DNA from: Azoarcus sp.
Lineage (GTDB): Bacteria > Pseudomonadota > Gammaproteobacteria > Burkholderiales > Rhodocyclaceae
Reading direction: 5' to 3'
Length of the DNA: 64,000 nucleotides
NCBI GenBank assembly: GCA_020725025.1
Contig: DYFV01000014.1
Coordinates: forward strand, 17,097-81,096
In this document: positions 52,019-61,700 of the stretch, one piece after another
Position numbering within the stretch: position 1 is the stretch's first letter
Layout of the letters: each line of letters opens with the position of its first letter
The notes under the pieces: generated by a model
Database searches by the model: none
Seen by the model: the letters and a program-made list of their open reading frames with translations, nothing else
Told to the model about the DNA's origin: nothing
Position numbers and translations under genes: made by a program

Positions 52019-52795
52019 TCACTTTTCCACGAAGGCGCGCTCGATCACATAGTCGCCCGGCTCGCCGATGTGGGGCGAGATCTGGAAGCCGCGCGCGTCG
52101 AGCAGCGCGCAGCAGTCGGCGAGCATGGCCGGGCTGCCGCAGATCATCACCCGGTCGTGAGCCGGATCGATCTGGGGCAGGCCGATCTCTGCCGCGAGCG
52201 TGCCGTTCTCGATGAGATCGGTGAGCCGCCCGCGATTGCGGAAGGGCTCGCGGGTGACCGTCGGATAGTAGATCAGCTTCTCCCGCACCTCGTCGCCGAA
52301 GTATTCGCTCCGGGGCAGGTCCCTGGTGATGAAGTCGTGATAGGCGAGCTCCGAAACGGTGCGCACCCCGTGCACCAGCACGATGCGCTCGAAGCGCTCA
52401 TACGCCTCCGGGTCGCGGATCACGCTGAGGAAGGGGGCGAGGCCGGTGCCGGTGGCGAGCAGGTACAGGTGCTTGCCGGGCTTGAGATCGTGCAGCACCA
52501 GCGTCCCGGTGGGCTTGCGGCTCACCACGATCGGGTCGCCTTCCTTGAGGTGCTGCAGGCGCGAGGTGAGCGGACCGTTCGGCACCTTGATGCTGAAGAA
52601 CTCCAGGTGCTCCTCGTAGTTGGGGCTGGCGATGCTGTAGGCGCGTGTGAGCGGACGCCCTTCGACCTCCAGGCCGATCATCACGAACTGCCCGTTGGTG
52701 AAGCGCAGGCCGCGGTCGCGCGTGGTGCGGAAGCTGAAGAGCGACTCGTTCCAGTGATGGACGCTCAGGACGCGTTCGGTGGCCAAGGTGGTCAT
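52019..52795 (-). CDS. fpr: Ferredoxin-NADP+ reductase
   Basis: 258 residues, the usual length of bacterial subclass FPRs. The FAD motif is 'RAYSIASPNYEEHLEFFSIK', the NADP region 'LLATGTGLAPFLSVIRDPEA', and the 'MICGSPAML' segment near the C-terminus. The terminal 'FVEK' is typical of Fpr. It exchanges electrons between NADPH and ferredoxin/flavodoxin, often under oxidative stress. It is divergent from a FinR-like LysR gene, the same arrangement as in Pseudomonas. Confidence 0.93.
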   Translation of the reverse strand: MTTLATERVLSVHHWNESLFSFRTTRDRGLRFTNGQFVMIGLEVEGRPLTRAYSIASPNYEEHLEFFSIKVPNGPLTSRLQHLKEGDPIVVSRKPTGTLVLHDLKPGKHLYLLATGTGLAPFLSVIRDPEAYERFERIVLVHGVRTVSELAYHDFITRDLPRSEYFGDEVREKLIYYPTVTREPFRNRGRLTDLIENGTLAAEIGLPQIDPAHDRVMICGSPAMLADCCALLDARGFQISPHIGEPGDYVIERAFVEK

Positions 52796-52848
52796 GCGTG
52801 TGCCTCATGCTGCGAAAACCTCGATGTACGCAATTTTAGGGCCTGTCT

Positions 52849-52867
52849 TTATCTGTTGGATGGATAA
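52849..52867. promoter_or_regulatory. Candidate FinR/LysR operator
   Basis: TTATC-N9-GATAA contains the classical LysR form ATC-N9-GAT (52851-52865), in the 101-bp spacer between fpr and the LysR gene. Confidence 0.55.
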
Positions 52868-52896
52868 TAACGATATTGCTCAGCTATCGAATCGAT

Positions 52897-53823
52897 ATGA
52901 AATTCACCCTCCGGCAGCTCGCGATCTTCGTCGCCACGACCCGTCACGGGAGCGTCTCCCAGGCGGCGGAGGCGCTGTCGATGTCCCAGTCCGCGGCCAG
53001 CAGCGCGCTCGCCGAGCTGGAGCGCCATTTCGATGTGCGGCTGTTCGACCGGGTGGGCAAGTCGGTGAAGGTGAACGAGCTGGGCAAGCGCCTGCTGCCC
53101 CACGCCGTGGAGCTGCTCGACCGGGCCGAGGAGATCGAGGATCTGCTGCATGGCAAGTGCGGCTTCGGGTCGCTCGACATCGGGGCCACGCTCACCATCG
53201 GCAACTACCTCGCCACGCTCATCGTCGCCGAGTTCCTGCAGCGTCACCCGGAGAGCAGCATCAGCCTGGAGGTGCGCAACACCGCCACGATCATTCAGCT
53301 CGTGGCGGGTTTCGAGCTCGACCTGGGAATGATAGAGGGCAGCTGCAGCCATCCCGAGCTCGAAGCGATACCTTGGCTCGACGACGAGCTGACGGTATTC
53401 TGTGCTCCGTCGCATCCGCTTGCGCGCGCCGCCCGTGCCGATGCCGAAGCGCTTCTCGCGCAACCCTGGATTCTGCGCGAGATCGGCTCGGGTACGCGGC
53501 AGACCTTCGACCGAGCCGTCCAGGCCTTGGGCGCGCCCGTCAAGGTCCGGCTGGAGCTCGAGCACACCGAGGCGATCAAGCGCGCAGTGGAATCGGGCCT
53601 GGGGCTGGGCTGCATCTCGCGCCTGGCGCTGCGCGAGGCCACGCGGCGCGGAAGCCTGGTCGCGCTCGCCACCCCCGAGCTCGACTTGCGGCGCCGGTTC
53701 CACTTCCTGTGGCATCGTCAGAAGTTCCACAGCGCCGGGATGCATGCGTTCCTCGACCTGTGCCGCGAGATGACCGCGGGTGCCCGGCGCAGCGACGAAG
53801 TGGCTCTGGCGGACATCCGCTGA
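52897..53823 (+). CDS. finR: LysR-family regulator, FinR-like
   Basis: 308 residues from the ATG at 52897. The helix-turn-helix is 'LRQLAIFVATTRHGSVSQAA' and 'SMSQSAASSALAELERHFDV'. The effector domain includes 'LDIGATLTIGNYLATLIVAE'. A TTG at 52876 would add seven residues without support. In Pseudomonas FinR is divergent from fprA and activates it under oxidative stress. The same gene order and an ATC-N9-GAT site here support the same role. Confidence 0.83.
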   Translation: MKFTLRQLAIFVATTRHGSVSQAAEALSMSQSAASSALAELERHFDVRLFDRVGKSVKVNELGKRLLPHAVELLDRAEEIEDLLHGKCGFGSLDIGATLTIGNYLATLIVAEFLQRHPESSISLEVRNTATIIQLVAGFELDLGMIEGSCSHPELEAIPWLDDELTVFCAPSHPLARAARADAEALLAQPWILREIGSGTRQTFDRAVQALGAPVKVRLELEHTEAIKRAVESGLGLGCISRLALREATRRGSLVALATPELDLRRRFHFLWHRQKFHSAGMHAFLDLCREMTAGARRSDEVALADIR

Positions 53824-53923
53824 GGGTGCCCGGGCGGGGTGGTATCATCGCGGTCGCTGCCGCCTGCCGTTCCGGGTGCATCCGCTTGCGGCAGCCGGGG
53901 CCGAACGATGGGATAATGTCGCC

Positions 53924-54262
53924 ATGAACGAACCTCAACCAGTTTCTCCTCGTCGTCGACTGCAGGCGCTACTCGCGATTCCGGACAGTCAGCGAACCGA
54001 TGCCGAATGGGATGAGCTCAACGAGCTCGAGATTTCGCTTGCGCCGGGCAACCGCATCGGCGGTCCGGAGCCGGGTGGCGGGCGGCGCAATGCCGGAGAC
54101 GGTCAGCCGCGCAACGCCGGCCAGCCGAGGCAGGCCCGGCAGCCCAAGGCCGCGGATCAGCAGGCCAAGCCCGGCGGCAACGCGCAACAGCAGCCGAAGA
54201 AGCCCGGCCGGAAGTTCCACAAGCGCTCGTCCAAGCCCAAGGCCCCGCCGGCGGCGGAGTGA
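53924..54262 (+). CDS. Small basic low-complexity protein (112 aa)
   Basis: 112 residues. The first ~40 are folded-looking ('RRLQALLAIPDSQRTDAEWD', 'ELNELEISLAPGNR'). The rest is Gly/Pro/Gln/Lys-rich and strongly basic ('PKKPGRKFHKRSSKPKAPP'). Such tails are common in RNA-binding or ribosome-associated proteins, but no family is recognised. It is convergent with the SRAP gene 68 bp away. Confidence 0.65.
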   Translation: MNEPQPVSPRRRLQALLAIPDSQRTDAEWDELNELEISLAPGNRIGGPEPGGGRRNAGDGQPRNAGQPRQARQPKAADQQAKPGGNAQQQPKKPGRKFHKRSSKPKAPPAAE

Positions 54263-54330
54263 GCGGCGCCTCGGCGCCCCGGTGAAGCGAAGCCCGTGCG
54301 GCGCGGCCGCGCCGGCCATTCCCCCGCTGT

Positions 54331-54999
54331 TCAATCCGGGAGCGGCTCGACGAGCTCCGGACCCTCGTTGGCGGGGTTGCCCACTGCGCGGCCCACGCGG
54401 TGCATGGCGAGCGGCGTGAGCTGCGTCAGGCTCATCATCGCCCGCAAACGCGCGACGTCGTCGAAGCGCGGGTCCAGCCAGTGTCCCCAGTCGTGTTCGG
54501 CCACGATCACCGGCATGCGCTCGTGAATCGCGCGCATGTCGGCGCTCGCGTCCGTGGTGAGGATGGCGAAGCTCGTGAGCTCGCCCTCGGAGCCGTTCCA
54601 GTGCTCGAGCAGGCCGCCCAGCGCGAAATAGGCGTCGTTGGCCGGGCGGATCAGCCAGGGCTGTTTTCCCGAAGGCGTCTGCGCCCATTCGTAGAAGGCC
54701 GAGGCAGGCACCAGTATCCTCCGGCGCCTGAAGGCGTGGCGGAACATGGGCCGCTCCGCCGCGGTTTCGGCCTTGGCATTGATCGGCCGCGACAGCTGGC
54801 TGTCGGGTTTCGCCCAGGCGGGTACCAGTCCCCAGTGGGCCATCACCAGCTCGCGGGTACCGTCCGCCCCGGTGCGAATCACCGGACAGTCGGTCCCCGG
54901 CGCGACGTTGAAGCGCGGCTGCCACTCGATGGAGCCGGAAAGGCCGAAGCGCTCGCGCAGGCGCGAGACGGGACCGTACAGGGCATAGCGACCGCACAT
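54331..54999 (-). CDS. SOS response-associated peptidase (SRAP/YedK/HMCES family)
   Basis: 222 residues from the ATG at 54999. The catalytic Cys2 directly follows the initiator ('MCGRYAL'), which fixes the start. Other SRAP landmarks are 'PRFNVAPGTDCPVIR', 'SRPINAKAETAAERPMFR', 'ILVPASAFYEWAQT' with the active-site Glu, and 'IHERMPVIV' with the His. The family forms covalent Cys2 crosslinks to abasic sites in single-stranded DNA, shielding them. Confidence 0.93.
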   Translation of the reverse strand: MCGRYALYGPVSRLRERFGLSGSIEWQPRFNVAPGTDCPVIRTGADGTRELVMAHWGLVPAWAKPDSQLSRPINAKAETAAERPMFRHAFRRRRILVPASAFYEWAQTPSGKQPWLIRPANDAYFALGGLLEHWNGSEGELTSFAILTTDASADMRAIHERMPVIVAEHDWGHWLDPRFDDVARLRAMMSLTQLTPLAMHRVGRAVGNPANEGPELVEPLPD

Positions 55000-55114
55000 G
55001 GTGTTCGTTCCCTTGTCGCCGGGCCGATGCGGCGCCGGTTCGTGCTCATATGGTCGCCGCCTGGTGGAAATATGCAATACGCTGCGTACGTTACGCCCTT
55101 TCGGCGGCGGCTTC

Positions 55115-55843
55115 CTATCCGGACGGCTCCCGCGGCAGCCCCGCGAGGACCGCCTCGTCCGTGAGGTCCAGGCGCAGCGGGGTCATCGACACGTAGCCGT
55201 GTTCCACGGCCCAGCGGTCGCTGCCTTCCTCGGTGGCCTCGATGGGAATCACGGTGAACCAGAAGTGCTCGCGCCCCATCGGGTCCTTCCCCGGGACCAC
55301 CTTCCCGTCGTAATGGCGCACGGACTGGCGTGTCCAGCGCAGGCCGATGGGGGCGGCCTCCGGGAAGTTCACGTTCACCAGTTGCAGCGCGTCGAGGGGC
55401 AGGAGCAGCTCGAGCACGCGGGCCACCCAGGGTTTGAACTGGTCGAAGCGCGGGTCGTCTCCCACCGGCGCCGAGAGCGCGATCCCCCGCAGGCCCAGGA
55501 GCGCCGCCTGCTTGGCTGCGGCGAGCGTGCCCGAGTGCCACAGGGCGTTGCCGAGGTTGCTGCCAAGGTTGATCCCGGAAAGCACGATGTCGACCGAGTC
55601 CCAGTGGTAAGCCCCGAGCGCGACGCAGTCGGCCGGGGTGCCGTTCACCCGGTACGCTTCCACGCCCCCGAGCCGGGTGCGCTTGTAGGAGAGGGGGCGC
55701 GAGGCCGTGATGGCATGGCTCGCGGAGGACATCTCCACGTCCGGAGCCACCACGCGAACCTCGCCGTAGGCCGAGGCCACCTCGGCCAGGGCGGCGATGC
55801 CGGGGCTGTATACCCCGTCGTCGTTCGCAATCAGGATGCGCAT
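55115..55843 (-). CDS. surE: 5'/3'-nucleotidase SurE
   Basis: 242 residues from an ATG at 55843 with an AGGAGG site. The metal-binding 'MRILIANDDGVYSPG' opens the protein. 'VVAPDVEMSSASHAITASRP' and 'YRVNGTPADCVALG' and 'DIVLSGINLGSNLGN' are standard SurE motifs. It dephosphorylates nucleoside monophosphates and short polyphosphates in stationary phase. It is not beside pcm/rpoS as in many gammaproteobacteria; here it is divergent from a lipid kinase-like gene. Confidence 0.95.
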   Translation of the reverse strand: MRILIANDDGVYSPGIAALAEVASAYGEVRVVAPDVEMSSASHAITASRPLSYKRTRLGGVEAYRVNGTPADCVALGAYHWDSVDIVLSGINLGSNLGNALWHSGTLAAAKQAALLGLRGIALSAPVGDDPRFDQFKPWVARVLELLLPLDALQLVNVNFPEAAPIGLRWTRQSVRHYDGKVVPGKDPMGREHFWFTVIPIEATEEGSDRWAVEHGYVSMTPLRLDLTDEAVLAGLPREPSG

Positions 55844-55918
55844 GGAACCTCCTGGCTGACACCGATGGGAAATTTGTTCGGTGCGCCTTGCGGAGGTTCC
55901 CGCTGCGGAGGAAAGGCC

Positions 55919-56839
55919 ATGCACGTGACGCTCATCCACAACCCGGGCGCGGGCTCAGGTGGGCAGCCGGATGCCGCGCGGCTGGAGGCTCTGCTGCGGG
56001 CCCACGGACATGTCACGCGCTACCAGTCGGCCCACGCACCCGACTGGCAGGCGGCGCTCGACGAGCCTGCGGATCTGGTGGCGATCGCCGGCGGCGACGG
56101 CACGGTTGGGCGCGTGGCGCGGGCGATGGTGGGGTGCCCGATTCCCTTCACCGTCCTGCCTCTGGGCACCGCCAACAACATCTCTAAGACCCTGGGCCTG
56201 ACCGACCAGCCGTTCGACGCCCTCGTGGGAGGATGGGTGAGCGGCCGGCTCGTGGCGGTCGACGTCGGAGTCGCCAGCGGTCCGTGGGGATGCCGGCATT
56301 TCCTGGAGGCGTTCGGGGCTGGCCTCTTCGCCTGTACGCTGCCCGAGGCCGACCAGAGCAAGACCCTGGAGAACCTCGGGAGCGGCGAGGCGCGCGTCGC
56401 CTATGCCCTGCAGCTGCTGCGCGAGCGGCTCGACGCCTGCCCCCCGCGCAGCCTGGCGGTCACGCTCGACGGGCGGGACCGGTCGGGCGAGTACCTGCTC
56501 TTCGAGGCGATGAACATCCACTACGTGGGCCCGAATCTCTACCTGGCCCCGGCCGGCGATCTCGCCGACGGCATGCTCGACGTGCTGCTGGTGTCGGAGA
56601 GCGAGCGCGACGTCCTCGCCCATTATCTGGCGACATGGCAGAACGGGATGTTGTGGCCGGCCGAGCTGCCCACCTGTCGGGCCGCGAAGATCGAGCTGGC
56701 GTGGCAGGGCGACCCGCTGCACGCGGACGACCATGTCTGGAGCGAATCCGCTTTCGCGCCACCCGCCGCTCCCGCGCGCGTCACGCTCGGCGTGAGCGGA
56801 CAGGCCCTGCGCTTCCTGCTGCCCGCGCCGGCGGCCTGA
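55919..56839 (+). CDS. Diacylglycerol/lipid kinase-family protein
   Basis: 306 residues. The DAGK catalytic domain is marked by 'TLIHNPGAGSGGQPDAARLE', 'LVAIAGGDGTVGRVARAM' with the ATP-binding GGDGT, and 'FTVLPLGTANNISKTLG'. YegS/DgkB-type proteins phosphorylate diacylglycerol, phosphatidylglycerol or sphingosine-like lipids; the substrate is not clear here. The ATG at 55919 follows GGAGGAAAGG. It faces surE across 75 bp. Confidence 0.87.
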   Translation: MHVTLIHNPGAGSGGQPDAARLEALLRAHGHVTRYQSAHAPDWQAALDEPADLVAIAGGDGTVGRVARAMVGCPIPFTVLPLGTANNISKTLGLTDQPFDALVGGWVSGRLVAVDVGVASGPWGCRHFLEAFGAGLFACTLPEADQSKTLENLGSGEARVAYALQLLRERLDACPPRSLAVTLDGRDRSGEYLLFEAMNIHYVGPNLYLAPAGDLADGMLDVLLVSESERDVLAHYLATWQNGMLWPAELPTCRAAKIELAWQGDPLHADDHVWSESAFAPPAAPARVTLGVSGQALRFLLPAPAA

Positions 56840-56876
56840 CGGGGCCGCCGGCGCGGAATGAGGACCCCGTCGGGGG

Positions 56877-59051
56877 TCAGTTCACCGTCAGCGGCTGGGC
56901 TTTCGGCAGCACGCGCGCCGCCAGGGCGGCGTCGGACTGCAGGAGCATCGCCATGTCGCCCACGATGTGCGCGGCTTCGTCGAGGAGGACGTCACGGGCG
57001 TCCTTGCGCGCCTTCTCGGCTTCGAGCTCGGCGCTCAGGCTGCGTTCGCCCGCGAGGAGGCCGTCGTCGCGCAGCGCGGCCAGCGGACCGCTCGCCGCGG
57101 AGGGATCCTCGGTCGCGGCGCCGCCGGCTGCCGCCTGGGTGTCGCTCCGGCCGCTCGCGCGCGCCTTCAGCCGCGCTTCCTGGGCAGCCCGTTCGCGGCG
57201 CCGCTCGGCTTCGTTGAGCGAAATCTCGCCTCGCTTGCGCAGCGCGTTCAGTTCCGCGATGTCCTCGACCAGGTAGCCGTAGTCGACATCGCGTGCCACC
57301 CTTTGCTTGTGGCGCGCGAGGAGGACGGGCAGCACCTCCGTCACGTTACCGGCCGACGCGATGGGTGCCGCGCCGATCTTCGTCCAGGGCAGGGCGTTGT
57401 CGTAGCTCGACTCCCCGAACTTCTCCGCGTCGGTCATGGACGGCAGCGCGATGTCGGGCGCGACCCCGCGCAGCTGCGTCGTCCCGCCGTTCACCCGGAA
57501 GAACTGGGCGACCGTCACCTTGAGCTCGCCGTAGCGGGTCTTGTCGCTCTGCACCATCTCGTCGAGGCTCATGAGCGTCTGCACAGTGCCCTTGCCATAG
57601 CTCTGCTCGCCGATGATCACCCCGCGGCCGTAGTCCTGGACCGCGGCGGCGAAGATCTCGGACGCCGAGGCCGAGGCGCGGTTGATCAGCACGCCGAGCG
57701 GACCGTCCCATGCGACGCCGGCATCCGTGTCGCGCTCGACCCGGATCTGTCCCTGGGCGTTGCGCTGCTGCACCACCGGGCCGGTGTCGATGAACAGGCC
57801 GGTGAGCCGGATCGCCTCGTCGAGCGAGCCGCCGCCGTTGTTGCGCAGGTCGAACAGCACGGCGTCGACCTTTTCGGCCTTGAGCTCGCCGAGCAGCCGC
57901 GCCACGTCGCGCGTCGCGCTGCGGTAGTTCGTATCCCCGCGGCGGGCGCGGGCATCCTGATAGAAGGTGGGCAGCGTGATCACCCCGATGCGCTGCGGGC
58001 CCGTCTCGCCCGCGAACTCGATGACCGATTTGCTCGCGGCCTGCTTCTCCAGGTTGATCGTGTCGCGCACCATCGCGACGCGCTTGGGGGCGGCGTCCGG
58101 GCCGGCCTCGGCGGGCAGCACGTCGAGCACCACCGTCGTGCCCTTGGTGCCGCGGATGAGCGCCACCACCTCGTCGACACGCCAGCCGATGACGTCGGTC
58201 GGCGCCCCGTTCTCGCCCTGGGCGACGCCCACGATGCGGTCGCCGACGGCCAGCTGTTCGGACTTCGAGGCCGGACCGCCCGGCACCAGCTCGCGGATCG
58301 TGATGTACTCGTCGCGCTCCTGGAGCACGGCCCCGATGCCGACCAGGGACAGCTTCATGGCGATCGCGAAGTCTTCCGCGGCCCGCGGACCGAGGTAGCT
58401 CGTGTGCGGCTCGATCGCGGTCGCGTAGGCGTTCATGAACAGCTGGAAGACGTCGTCGCTCTTCTGGCGGGTGGCGCGGGTGATGGCGCCTTCGTAGCGC
58501 TTGTCGAGCGTGTCGCGGATCGCGGCGTCGTCCTTGCCCGCCAGCCGCAGGCGCAGCCAGTCGTTCTTCACCCGCTTGCGCCACAGGTCGCGGATCTCCG
58601 CTTTCGACCTGGCCCAGGGCGCGTCGGTCCGCACGAGCTGATAGGTCTCGTCGCGCCCGAAGTCGAAGCCCTTGGCAAGCAGGGCGCGCGCCGCGCCGTA
58701 GTGCTCATGCACCCGTTCCAAATAGCGGCGGTAAATGATGTAGGGAATCTCCAGATCCTGCGAGAGCAGCGCATCGTCGAGCGCGGTCTGCGCACCCGCG
58801 AACTCGTCGATGTCGGCCTGCACGAAAAAGACCCGTTCGGGATCGAGTATCTTGAGGTAACGATCGAAGATCCGCTGGGACATGGCGTCGTCCAGCGCGA
58901 TCGACTGGTAGTGGAAACGCGAGAGCACGCTCGCGCTCAGGCCGGCCGCCTCGGCATGGGTCTGCGTGGGCGCGAGCTCGGGCGTGGGCTGCGGGGCGCC
59001 ATAGGCCAGGCTCGCCGCCAGGAGCAGGATCCAGGGGAGTTTTCGGTTCAT
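56877..59051 (-). CDS. prc: Tail-specific protease Prc (S41 C-terminal processing protease)
   Basis: 724 residues with a signal peptide ('LPWILLLAASLAYG'). An N-terminal helical domain (to ~210) precedes a PDZ domain (~230-330, 'DEYITIRELVPGGPASKSEQ') and the S41 core. The catalytic Ser is in 'NRASASASEIFAAAVQDYG' and the Lys in 'GEQSYGKGTVQT'. A C-terminal DUF3340-like helical part follows ('LRKRGEISLNEAERRRERAA'). Length and order match E. coli Prc, which trims periplasmic proteins such as murein hydrolases and PBP3. Confidence 0.95.
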   Translation of the reverse strand: MNRKLPWILLLAASLAYGAPQPTPELAPTQTHAEAAGLSASVLSRFHYQSIALDDAMSQRIFDRYLKILDPERVFFVQADIDEFAGAQTALDDALLSQDLEIPYIIYRRYLERVHEHYGAARALLAKGFDFGRDETYQLVRTDAPWARSKAEIRDLWRKRVKNDWLRLRLAGKDDAAIRDTLDKRYEGAITRATRQKSDDVFQLFMNAYATAIEPHTSYLGPRAAEDFAIAMKLSLVGIGAVLQERDEYITIRELVPGGPASKSEQLAVGDRIVGVAQGENGAPTDVIGWRVDEVVALIRGTKGTTVVLDVLPAEAGPDAAPKRVAMVRDTINLEKQAASKSVIEFAGETGPQRIGVITLPTFYQDARARRGDTNYRSATRDVARLLGELKAEKVDAVLFDLRNNGGGSLDEAIRLTGLFIDTGPVVQQRNAQGQIRVERDTDAGVAWDGPLGVLINRASASASEIFAAAVQDYGRGVIIGEQSYGKGTVQTLMSLDEMVQSDKTRYGELKVTVAQFFRVNGGTTQLRGVAPDIALPSMTDAEKFGESSYDNALPWTKIGAAPIASAGNVTEVLPVLLARHKQRVARDVDYGYLVEDIAELNALRKRGEISLNEAERRRERAAQEARLKARASGRSDTQAAAGGAATEDPSAASGPLAALRDDGLLAGERSLSAELEAEKARKDARDVLLDEAAHIVGDMAMLLQSDAALAARVLPKAQPLTVN

Positions 59052-59299
59052 GCAAGTCTTCCAGGACGTCGTTCACCGGCCGCGCGCGAGCGCGCGGGTG
59101 GAGCGCCCAGTAAACCACAGGTGTGTGCCCGTGGTCTTGCGCCCGGCTCACTGGACAAACATTCCTCCGATGAGTTCAGCCGGTGGATGCCGGGATGCCC
59201 CGCTGCGAGGCGGCTGGAATGCGGCTTGAGCGGTTGGTGCCCGCGGCAGTATCGTTCTTTCCGAACGGGGCATCACCCCGACATGGAGCTTCTCCCGAA

Positions 59300-60223
59300 A
59301 TGGAACTGAAGTGGCTCGAGGACTTCCTGAGTCTCGCCGAAACCCGCAGCTTCTCGCGCTCGGCCGAGGAGCGCCACGTCACCCAGCCGGCCTTCTCGCG
59401 GCGCATCCGCGCGCTCGAGGCCTGGCTCGGCGCGACCCTGGTCGACCGCAGCACCTACCCGCTGCGCCTGACCAAGGCGGGCGAGTCCCTGCGCGAGCCG
59501 GCCGCCGACCTGGTGCGGCGCCTGTATGCGGCGCGTGCCAAGATGCGCGGCTTCTCCGCCCCGGCGGGCGAGGCGCTGACCTTCGCCGTGCCCCACACGC
59601 TGGCCTTCGCCTTCTTCCCGGCCTGGCTGGCGCAACTGCGGGACAGCTTCGGCGAGGTGCCGGCGCGGCTGACGGCGGGCAATGTGCACGACGTGGTGGC
59701 GACCCTGGTCGAGGGCGGCTGCGACCTGCTCCTGTGCTACCACCATCCCGCCCATCCGATCTGGCTCGACCCGGCCCGCTTCGAGGGGCTGTGCCTGGGG
59801 GTGGAGCAGGTCAGGCCCTTCGTGCCCAGGCAGGGGGGCTGGGGGCCGGACTGGTCCCTGCCCGGGACGGCGCGCGCGCCGATTCCCTTCCTGCGCTATG
59901 GGCCCAACACCTACCTGCGGCGCATGGTGGACGCCATCCTCGATCGCGCGGGGACCCCCGCCCACCTGGAGCTTCGCTACGAGTCCGACATGGCCGAGAG
60001 CCTGAAGGCGATGCTGCTCGCGGGCCACGGGCTCGCCTTTCTCCCCATGAGCGCGGTCGCGCGGGAGCTCGAGCGCGGCGAGGTGGTGAGCGGCGGCGGG
60101 CCGGACTGGTGGCTCGAGATGGAGGTGCGGCTTTATCGCGACCGGGCCAACACGCGCCCCGAACTGGCGCGGCTGTGGCAGCACCTGGTCGGCCGCACGG
60201 AGCCGGTTCGCGCCCCGGGCTGA
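59300..60223 (+). CDS. LysR-family regulator, HypT (YjiE)-like
   Basis: 307 residues from the ATG at 59300. The N-terminus 'ELKWLEDFLSLAETRSFSRS' and 'TQPAFSRRIRALEAWLG' matches HypT/YjiE, the hypochlorite-responsive LysR regulator, more closely than other LysR proteins. The effector domain contains 'TFAVPHTLAFAFFPAWLAQL'. HypT acts through methionine oxidation; whether the key methionines are conserved cannot be checked here. Glutamate dehydrogenase lies downstream on the same strand behind a repeat region. Confidence 0.8.
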   Translation: MELKWLEDFLSLAETRSFSRSAEERHVTQPAFSRRIRALEAWLGATLVDRSTYPLRLTKAGESLREPAADLVRRLYAARAKMRGFSAPAGEALTFAVPHTLAFAFFPAWLAQLRDSFGEVPARLTAGNVHDVVATLVEGGCDLLLCYHHPAHPIWLDPARFEGLCLGVEQVRPFVPRQGGWGPDWSLPGTARAPIPFLRYGPNTYLRRMVDAILDRAGTPAHLELRYESDMAESLKAMLLAGHGLAFLPMSAVARELERGEVVSGGGPDWWLEMEVRLYRDRANTRPELARLWQHLVGRTEPVRAPG

Positions 60224-60237
60224 GCCTGCCGCGCCTG

Positions 60238-60318
60238 CGTCATGCGCCGAACGCATGACGTGATGATCCATCGGCATCCCATGCGCCGAACGCATGACCC
60301 GATGAACCATCGGCATCC
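60238..60318. repeat. Two 39-bp direct repeats with internal inverted repeats, upstream of gdh
   Basis: Near-identical copies lie at 60241-60279 and 60280-60318, starting CATGCGCCGAACGCATGA. The first is bounded by a 9-bp inverted repeat, CGTCATGCG-CCGAA-CGCATGACG (60238-60260). The second copy keeps ATGCG-N5-CGCAT. They end 71 bp before the gdh ATG. They could be operator sites or a LysR-gene terminator. Confidence 0.75.
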
Positions 60319-60389
60319 GCTCGCGAAACGGGCCCTCCCAGAATGCCGTGGCAGTCCGCTGAAACGGACCCACAGCCCAAGGAGAGCCC

Positions 60390-61700
60390 ATGACCGCGAA
60401 TACCGCCCTCGAGACCGCCAGCGCAAGACTCGGCGGCCTGTCCTATCTCAACCCCGCTGCGCCCGAGCCCTGGGCGAGCTTCGTCGAGCAGATCGAGCGC
60501 GTCCGTCCCTACCTCGGCTCGCTCGAGCGCTGGATCGAGACGCTCAAGCGGCCCAAGCGCACCCTGATCGTGGACGTGCCCATCGAGCGCGACGACGGCA
60601 CCGTCGCCCACTTCGAGGGCTACCGGGTGCAGCACAGCCTCTCGCGGGGACCGGGCAAGGGCGGCATCCGCTTCCATCCGGACGTGACCCTGAACGAAGT
60701 GATGGCGCTCGCCGGCTGGATGACGATCAAGAACGCCGCCGTGGGCCTGCCCTTCGGCGGCGCCAAGGGCGGCATCCGGGTCGACCCCTCCAGCGTGAGC
60801 AAGGGCGAGCTGCAGCGGATCACCCGCCGCTTCACCTCGGAGATCGGCGTCATCATCGGCCCCGATCGCGACATCCCGGCGCCCGACGTGGGCACCAACG
60901 CCATGACCATGGCGGTGATGATGGACACCTTCTCCATGAACCGCGGCAGCACCGCCACCGGCGTGGTCACCGGCAAGCCGATCGCGCTGGGCGGCAGCCT
61001 GGGCCGGCACGAGGCCACCGGACGCGGCGTCTACATCACCGCCCGCGAAGCCGGCCGCCACATCGGGCTGCCCATCGAGGGGGCGCGGGTGGTGGTGCAG
61101 GGCTTCGGCAACGTGGGCGGGATCGGCGCGCGCCTGTTCCATGAAGCCGGCGCGCGCGTGATCGCGATCGCCGACCATAGCGCCACCCTTGTGAACGAAG
61201 CCGGCATCGACATCCCCGCCGCGCTGGAACACGTGGCGGCGAACGGCGGTCTGGCCGGCTTCGCCGGCGCCGCGCAGCTCGATATCGAAGAGTTCTGGCA
61301 GCTCGAGTGCGAATTCCTGGTGCCCGCCGCCCTCGAGGGGCAGATCAGCGCCGAGCGCGCGGCCGGCATCCGCGCCAAGGTGGTGGTGGAAGGCGCGAAC
61401 GGCCCGACCACGCCCGCCGCGGACGACATCCTGCGCGAGCGCGGCGTGCTGGTGGTGCCCGACGTGCTGGCCAACGCCGGCGGCGTGACCGTCTCCTACT
61501 TCGAATGGGTGCAGGACTTCTCCAGCTTCTTCTGGACCGAGGACGAGATCAACACCCGCCTCGAGCGCATCATGACCGGTGCCTTCAACGCGATCTGGAA
61601 GGTGGCGGAAGAGAAGGGCGTGCCGCTGCGCACCGCGGCCTTCATCATCGCCTGCCTGCGGGTGCTCGAGGCGCGCGCGGAGCGGGGTCTCTATCCGTGA
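60390..61700 (+). CDS. Glu/Leu/Phe/Val-family glutamate dehydrogenase
   Basis: 436 residues. The substrate domain carries '[15 protein letters not shown]' and '[19 protein letters not shown]' with the catalytic lysine, and '[20 protein letters not shown]'. The Rossmann domain has '[18 protein letters not shown]'. It interconverts glutamate and 2-oxoglutarate with ammonium. Cofactor choice (NAD+ or NADP+) is not evident by eye. AGGAGAG precedes the ATG. It is about 165 bp downstream of the HypT-like gene, with 39-bp repeats between. Confidence 0.93.
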   Translation: MTANTALETASARLGGLSYLNPAAPEPWASFVEQIERVRPYLGSLERWIETLKRPKRTLIVDVPIERDDGTVAHFEGYRVQHSLSRGPGKGGIRFHPDVTLNEVMALAGWMTIKNAAVGLPFGGAKGGIRVDPSSVSKGELQRITRRFTSEIGVIIGPDRDIPAPDVGTNAMTMAVMMDTFSMNRGSTATGVVTGKPIALGGSLGRHEATGRGVYITAREAGRHIGLPIEGARVVVQGFGNVGGIGARLFHEAGARVIAIADHSATLVNEAGIDIPAALEHVAANGGLAGFAGAAQLDIEEFWQLECEFLVPAALEGQISAERAAGIRAKVVVEGANGPTTPAADDILRERGVLVVPDVLANAGGVTVSYFEWVQDFSSFFWTEDEINTRLERIMTGAFNAIWKVAEEKGVPLRTAAFIIACLRVLEARAERGLYP

